This document shows, in pieces, positions 53,118 through 55,674 of a stretch of 55,674 bases of DNA. How positions within the stretch are numbered: the stretch's first letter is position 1; every line of letters begins with the position of its first letter. Below the pieces are notes generated by a model, which saw only the letters and a list, made by a program, of their open reading frames with translations, had not been told where the DNA came from and did not search any database. This DNA comes from Isosphaeraceae bacterium (GTDB taxonomy: Bacteria > Planctomycetota > Planctomycetia > Isosphaerales > Isosphaeraceae), in contig JANXSY010000197.1 in assembly GCA_025356435.1 (NCBI GenBank), positions 1-55,674 of the forward strand, given 5' to 3'. The position numbers were made by a program, and so were the translations under genes.

Positions 53118-53827
53118 ACCTGTCGGGACCACTTATGAGCACCGCGACGATCCTCTACGCCACCGACGAAGATATCGCGCTGAGGGCCTCGGCCGACTAC
53201 GCGCTCCTCTGGCCCAAGGATCAGAAATTCGCCGCTGGATCTGATGGCGTGTTCTCGGCCTCCAGCCCGTGGACCTTGACCTCAGCGACGGTGGACTTTC
53301 AGGGCCAGGGGGTCATGCCGGGCCAGCTCGTTCAGCTCGAAAAGCTGGGCTCAAGCCTTCGGCCCGGCGGCGAAGGTTTCGTCGTGGTCGGCGTCTCCCC
53401 CGGATCGGCGACGCTGAGGCGGAAGGGCCAGCCGATCGGCGTGGGCCAGCCGCCCGCGCCGCCGACCGGCCTGACCGGGGTCGAGTTCTCGATCGTGACC
53501 TTCGGGCCTCAGATCGTCCTCGCCACCGACGACCTCAACCGCAGGTTTGGGATCACAACTGGCGCTTACGCCGGCAGGAGTGCGGGCGAACTCGCCGACC
53601 CGAGCGAGTTACGCGACGCCGCCGTGCTGACCGTCCTGTATCGCCAGTATCTCGACATGAGTCGCGAACTTTCGGCCCCGACCGATACATTCGCGACGAA
53701 AGCCCAGATCGTGAAGGCCGAACTCGACGACCGGCTCGACCGGCTCGCGCTCCACTGGAACCGCTACCTCACCAACCCCGAGCCGGGCGGACCCACGACG
53801 CGGTTCAGCACCCGGATGAGTCGCTAG
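53114..53827 (+). CDS. Head-tail connector-like protein
   Basis: 237 residues from GTG 53114, overlapping the previous stop (GTGA); ATG 53135 is an alternative start. Early segment ILYATDEDIALRASADYALL resembles head-completion proteins. A beta-rich middle (VDFQGQGVMPGQLVQLEKL) and a helical C-terminus (AAVLTVLYRQYLDMSRELSA) follow. Placement suggests head completion. Family assignment is inferred from context. Confidence 0.55.
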   Translation: MNLSGPLMSTATILYATDEDIALRASADYALLWPKDQKFAAGSDGVFSASSPWTLTSATVDFQGQGVMPGQLVQLEKLGSSLRPGGEGFVVVGVSPGSATLRRKGQPIGVGQPPAPPTGLTGVEFSIVTFGPQIVLATDDLNRRFGITTGAYAGRSAGELADPSELRDAAVLTVLYRQYLDMSRELSAPTDTFATKAQIVKAELDDRLDRLALHWNRYLTNPEPGGPTTRFSTRMSR

Positions 53828-53828
53828 C

Positions 53829-54416
53829 ATGCCCATTGTCTACAGGATCTACTCGAACGGGGGATCGGGCGGCCCGATCGATTACTCAACGCCAATCGCG
53901 AGCGTCGCGACCACGACGTTTACCACTGGCCCGCTCTCGGCCCCGGGCGATTATCGGTTCGGGGTCCACGCCTGCAACTCCTCCACCGGCATCGAGGAGT
54001 TGAACACCCAGGCGAGTCTCCGCATCTCGCTCGACGCGAACGGCAACGACACTGGCCAGGGTCCGAATGTCCCCTTTGCCCTGGTCACTCGTCCGACGGC
54101 GAACGGCGGTTGTCGCGTTTCGTGGGGCTATCAGCCTCGCGGGCAAGCGGCCGCTCCGAAGACCTTCGCGGTCTACCTCACCCCCGGTCTGACGCCCGAT
54201 CTGACGACACCGGCGGCCTCGGTCGCCTACGTCCCCGGCCAGCCCAGTTTTGGATGCCAGCTCAGCGGGCTGGCCGACGGCGCGACCTATACCGTCTCCG
54301 TCGCGTCTGTCCCGGCCGGAGGTCGTCCGACAAGTTCGGTCGTCTCGACGACGGTCGTCGGCGACTCAACCCCGCCGATGGATGTCGACGCCTTGATCGT
54401 CGGCGCGATCCCTTGA
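53829..54416 (+). CDS. Fibronectin-like phage accessory protein
   Basis: 195 residues from ATG 53829, 1 nt after the previous stop. Two Ig/FnIII-like beta sandwiches: YRIYSNGGSGG ... GDYRFGVHACNSSTG and GGCRVSWGYQPRG ... LADGATYTVSVASVPAGG. Such domains decorate heads or tails and may bind host surface glycans. Length and overlap suggest it belongs to the same transcript. Confidence 0.65.
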   Translation: MPIVYRIYSNGGSGGPIDYSTPIASVATTTFTTGPLSAPGDYRFGVHACNSSTGIEELNTQASLRISLDANGNDTGQGPNVPFALVTRPTANGGCRVSWGYQPRGQAAAPKTFAVYLTPGLTPDLTTPAASVAYVPGQPSFGCQLSGLADGATYTVSVASVPAGGRPTSSVVSTTVVGDSTPPMDVDALIVGAIP

Positions 54417-54469
54417 TCGTCGGAGGTCGAGAAACGGCCTAACCTCAATTGAAAAGTCAAGCGTCACCA

Positions 54470-54703
54470 ATGAATGAAGTCGCAAATGAAGATATCGCGA
54501 CGTCTATCATAATAAATTCGGTCGCCCCGAATGCCCAGCTGTTCCCGATGCAGCCCGACATCTGGTCGCTCTTCGTGCCCGGTATCGCGGCGATGACAAC
54601 GCTTGGGGCTGCAATTTTCTCGTTCGGCCTCCCCCTGGGTTGCGTGACCGAGGAGGAACCGCCGTGCCCGGGATTGGCGACGTTCTTCGTGCCTCACTTC
54701 TAA
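54470..54703 (+). CDS. Small phage membrane-associated protein
   Basis: 77 residues from ATG 54470. Contains VPGIAAMTTLGAAIFSFGLP, a likely membrane helix, and a Cys-bearing acidic tail (VTEEEPPCPGLAT). Function unknown; might be part of lysis or assembly. Confidence 0.45.
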   Translation: MNEVANEDIATSIIINSVAPNAQLFPMQPDIWSLFVPGIAAMTTLGAAIFSFGLPLGCVTEEEPPCPGLATFFVPHF

Positions 54704-54781
54704 ACCTTTGCGAACGGAACAGCGTTCGTTCCGACGTGGTGCGGGCCGACTTGTCAACTTCACGCTCGTCCGAGGTCTCCG

Positions 54782-54988
54782 ATGAGCCAATTCACCGACC
54801 GGTTGCTTGTGGCCACGATTATCCTCCTCTCGCTCTACGACATCGCTGTCGTGGCCACGAGCGGCAGCGAGGCGACGATCAGCCGTCGAGCCCTCTATTG
54901 GTCGCAGCAGTATCCATTGATCTCTCTGGCGGCCGGGGTCTTGATCGGGCACCTGTTTTGTCCCCAGACGATCCGGGTCGCTCATTGA
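54782..54988 (+). CDS. Small phage membrane protein, two helices
   Basis: 68 residues from ATG 54782, with GAGG 8 nt upstream. Two membrane helices, FTDRLLVATIILLSLYDIAV and YPLISLAAGVLIGHLFC, are separated by a polar loop GSEATISRRALYWSQQ. It resembles small membrane proteins found in structural clusters of phages and GTA-like elements. Holin-like activity is possible. Confidence 0.6.
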   Translation: MSQFTDRLLVATIILLSLYDIAVVATSGSEATISRRALYWSQQYPLISLAAGVLIGHLFCPQTIRVAH

Positions 54989-55102
54989 ACACACCACTCT
55001 CGGGCGGCCGATCCGTCGGCCTCGCGAGGAGACGATTGGCGCACAAACGCCTTTCGATGCGTCGCATCCCTTCACAGGCCAACCGGCCCGACAGGATTAT
55101 TG

Positions 55103-55674
55103 ATGGCCAGCTTCACCACCCAGCGATCAGGCAACTGGTCCGACACAAACGCCGCGACCCGCCCTTGGTCGACCTTGACTGGGTCGGGCACCGGGGGCGT
55201 GCCCGGCTTGGGCGACACCGTCACCGTCGCCGCTGGCCACACGCTGACGATGACCGCTGACCAGACTTGCGGAACATCCGGCACGACCATTGGCGTAAGT
55301 ACAGATGTCGTTGTCTACGGCACTTTCAACATCGGGTCAAATCACCTCACGGCCCTCACCGGGGTTTACGTGAGTACCGGAGGGCATCTCACCGGAGGTC
55401 CGGGCGGCGTCCTGGAAATCACGTCGAATAGCAGCTATCGATACTCGGTTGTGATCGACGGAAACTCCGCGAACATGGTGAACATCGCCGGTGCGGCGGG
55501 GAACCCATTCACGATCAAGAGCACGTCGGCCCTCTACCAAGCCTCAGTCCTTTTCGCGTCAAACAATTGTGGGTCAGCGACCACGACTTCGTGGAGCTAT
55601 TGCAATTTTCTCAACATGGGCTACCAAAGCCCGAACCAGTGTGCAGTTTTTCTCTATGGACTGGAAGGTTCCAC
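55103..55674 (+). CDS. Beta-rich phage surface/tail protein, partial (runs off the window)
   Basis: ATG at 55103 with ACAGG upstream; the frame stays open through the last base (190 codons shown). Start MASFTTQRSGNWSDTNAATR, then GVPGLGDTVTVAAGHTLTMT, is the pattern of G8-like or right-handed beta-helix proteins with repeating short strands. Probably a tail or receptor-binding protein of the phage-like element. The C-terminus is unseen. Confidence 0.65.
   Translation, partial: MASFTTQRSGNWSDTNAATRPWSTLTGSGTGGVPGLGDTVTVAAGHTLTMTADQTCGTSGTTIGVSTDVVVYGTFNIGSNHLTALTGVYVSTGGHLTGGPGGVLEITSNSSYRYSVVIDGNSANMVNIAGAAGNPFTIKSTSALYQASVLFASNNCGSATTTSWSYCNFLNMGYQSPNQCAVFLYGLEGS

Larger units (their letters stand above)
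47119..55674 (+). mobile_element. Phage head-morphogenesis cassette (prophage or GTA-like), extends past window
   Basis: All genes from 47119 to the right edge lie on the plus strand, closely packed, and follow phage order: HTH protein, terminase large subunit, portal, small membrane protein, scaffold, capsid, connectors, accessory and surface proteins. No integrase, repressor, lysis enzyme or attachment site is in view. GC content looks like the host. Left boundary is set between the PFK stop (46850) and 47119. Whether it is a functional prophage, a remnant or a gene transfer agent cannot be decided here. Confidence 0.8.

Noticed and set aside
54640-55260. 206-codon frame overlapping the small membrane protein gene
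   Set aside because: Arg/Asp-rich without fold signals; the frames at 54782 and 55103 show membrane helices or beta-helix patterns and better starts.

Overview
This 55.7 kb, GC-rich window looks like chromosomal DNA of a planctomycete, probably of the Isosphaeraceae type. The phylum call rests on gene content: two ECF sigma factor plus Hanks-type Ser/Thr kinase pairs (one kinase with a WD40 tail), a Tat-exported Gfo/Idh/MocA oxidoreductase, ThuA and sialate-esterase type secreted proteins, a DHOR-family dihaem protein and large secreted hypotheticals. The family-level guess is inference. No rRNA, tRNA or CRISPR array was seen.

Layout, left to right. (1) 0.1-4.7 kb, minus strand: kinase-WD40 gene behind an ECF sigma gene. 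(2) 5.5-10.1 kb, minus: a TIM-barrel sugar isomerase/epimerase and a 1244-residue exported protein. (3) 10.5-17.0 kb, plus: a YiiX-like papain-fold hydrolase, an exported alpha/beta hydrolase, a second sigma-kinase pair that overlaps by 4 nt, an EF-hand/collagen-like secreted protein and a dihaem oxidoreductase. (4) 17.1-19.5 kb, minus: a small antitoxin-like ORF, a frameshifted small gene, and leuA. leuA is preceded by a full transcription-attenuation leader: promoter, 23-codon leucine-rich leader peptide, alternative antiterminator pairing and a strong terminator hairpin. (5) 19.6-22.4 kb, plus: a patch of gene debris (Uma2 remnant beside an intact Uma2, a 121-bp copy of part of a phosphotransferase gene, a SnoaL-like gene, the intact phosphotransferase), ending at an enolase paralogue at 22.4-23.8 kb with two substituted active-site residues. 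(6) 23.9-28.1 kb, minus: HEAT-repeat protein and an SGNH/MBOAT O-acylation pair. (7) 28.3-30.9 kb, plus: secreted SASA esterase, ThuA-like protein and a small protein. (8) 31.0-36.0 kb, minus: APC transporter-USP fusion, a membrane-anchored USP protein and a beta-decarboxylating dehydrogenase. (9) 36.3-38.5 kb, plus: coiled-coil membrane protein, a hypothetical, and a toxin-antitoxin pair broken by frameshifts in both genes. (10) 38.6-46.9 kb: Gfo/Idh/MocA protein, class III fructose-1,6-bisphosphatase, a membrane-anchored DUF4041/GIY-YIG protein, CvpA, an S4-domain protein and an unusual phosphofructokinase. (11) 47.1 kb to the right edge, plus: a phage head-morphogenesis cassette (HTH protein, terminase large subunit, portal, small membrane protein, scaffold, SU10-type capsid, connector-like proteins, fibronectin-like protein, membrane proteins and an open-ended surface protein) with no integrase or repressor in view.

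How the parts fit: central carbon genes (enolase paralogue, class III FBPase, PFK) and leucine biosynthesis are scattered among exported hydrolases and signalling genes, as expected for a large planctomycete genome with few long operons. The most distinctive signals are the leuA attenuator, the enolase paralogue with altered catalytic residues, the PFK with mixed phosphoryl-donor signatures and an insertion, and the phage-like cassette on the right.
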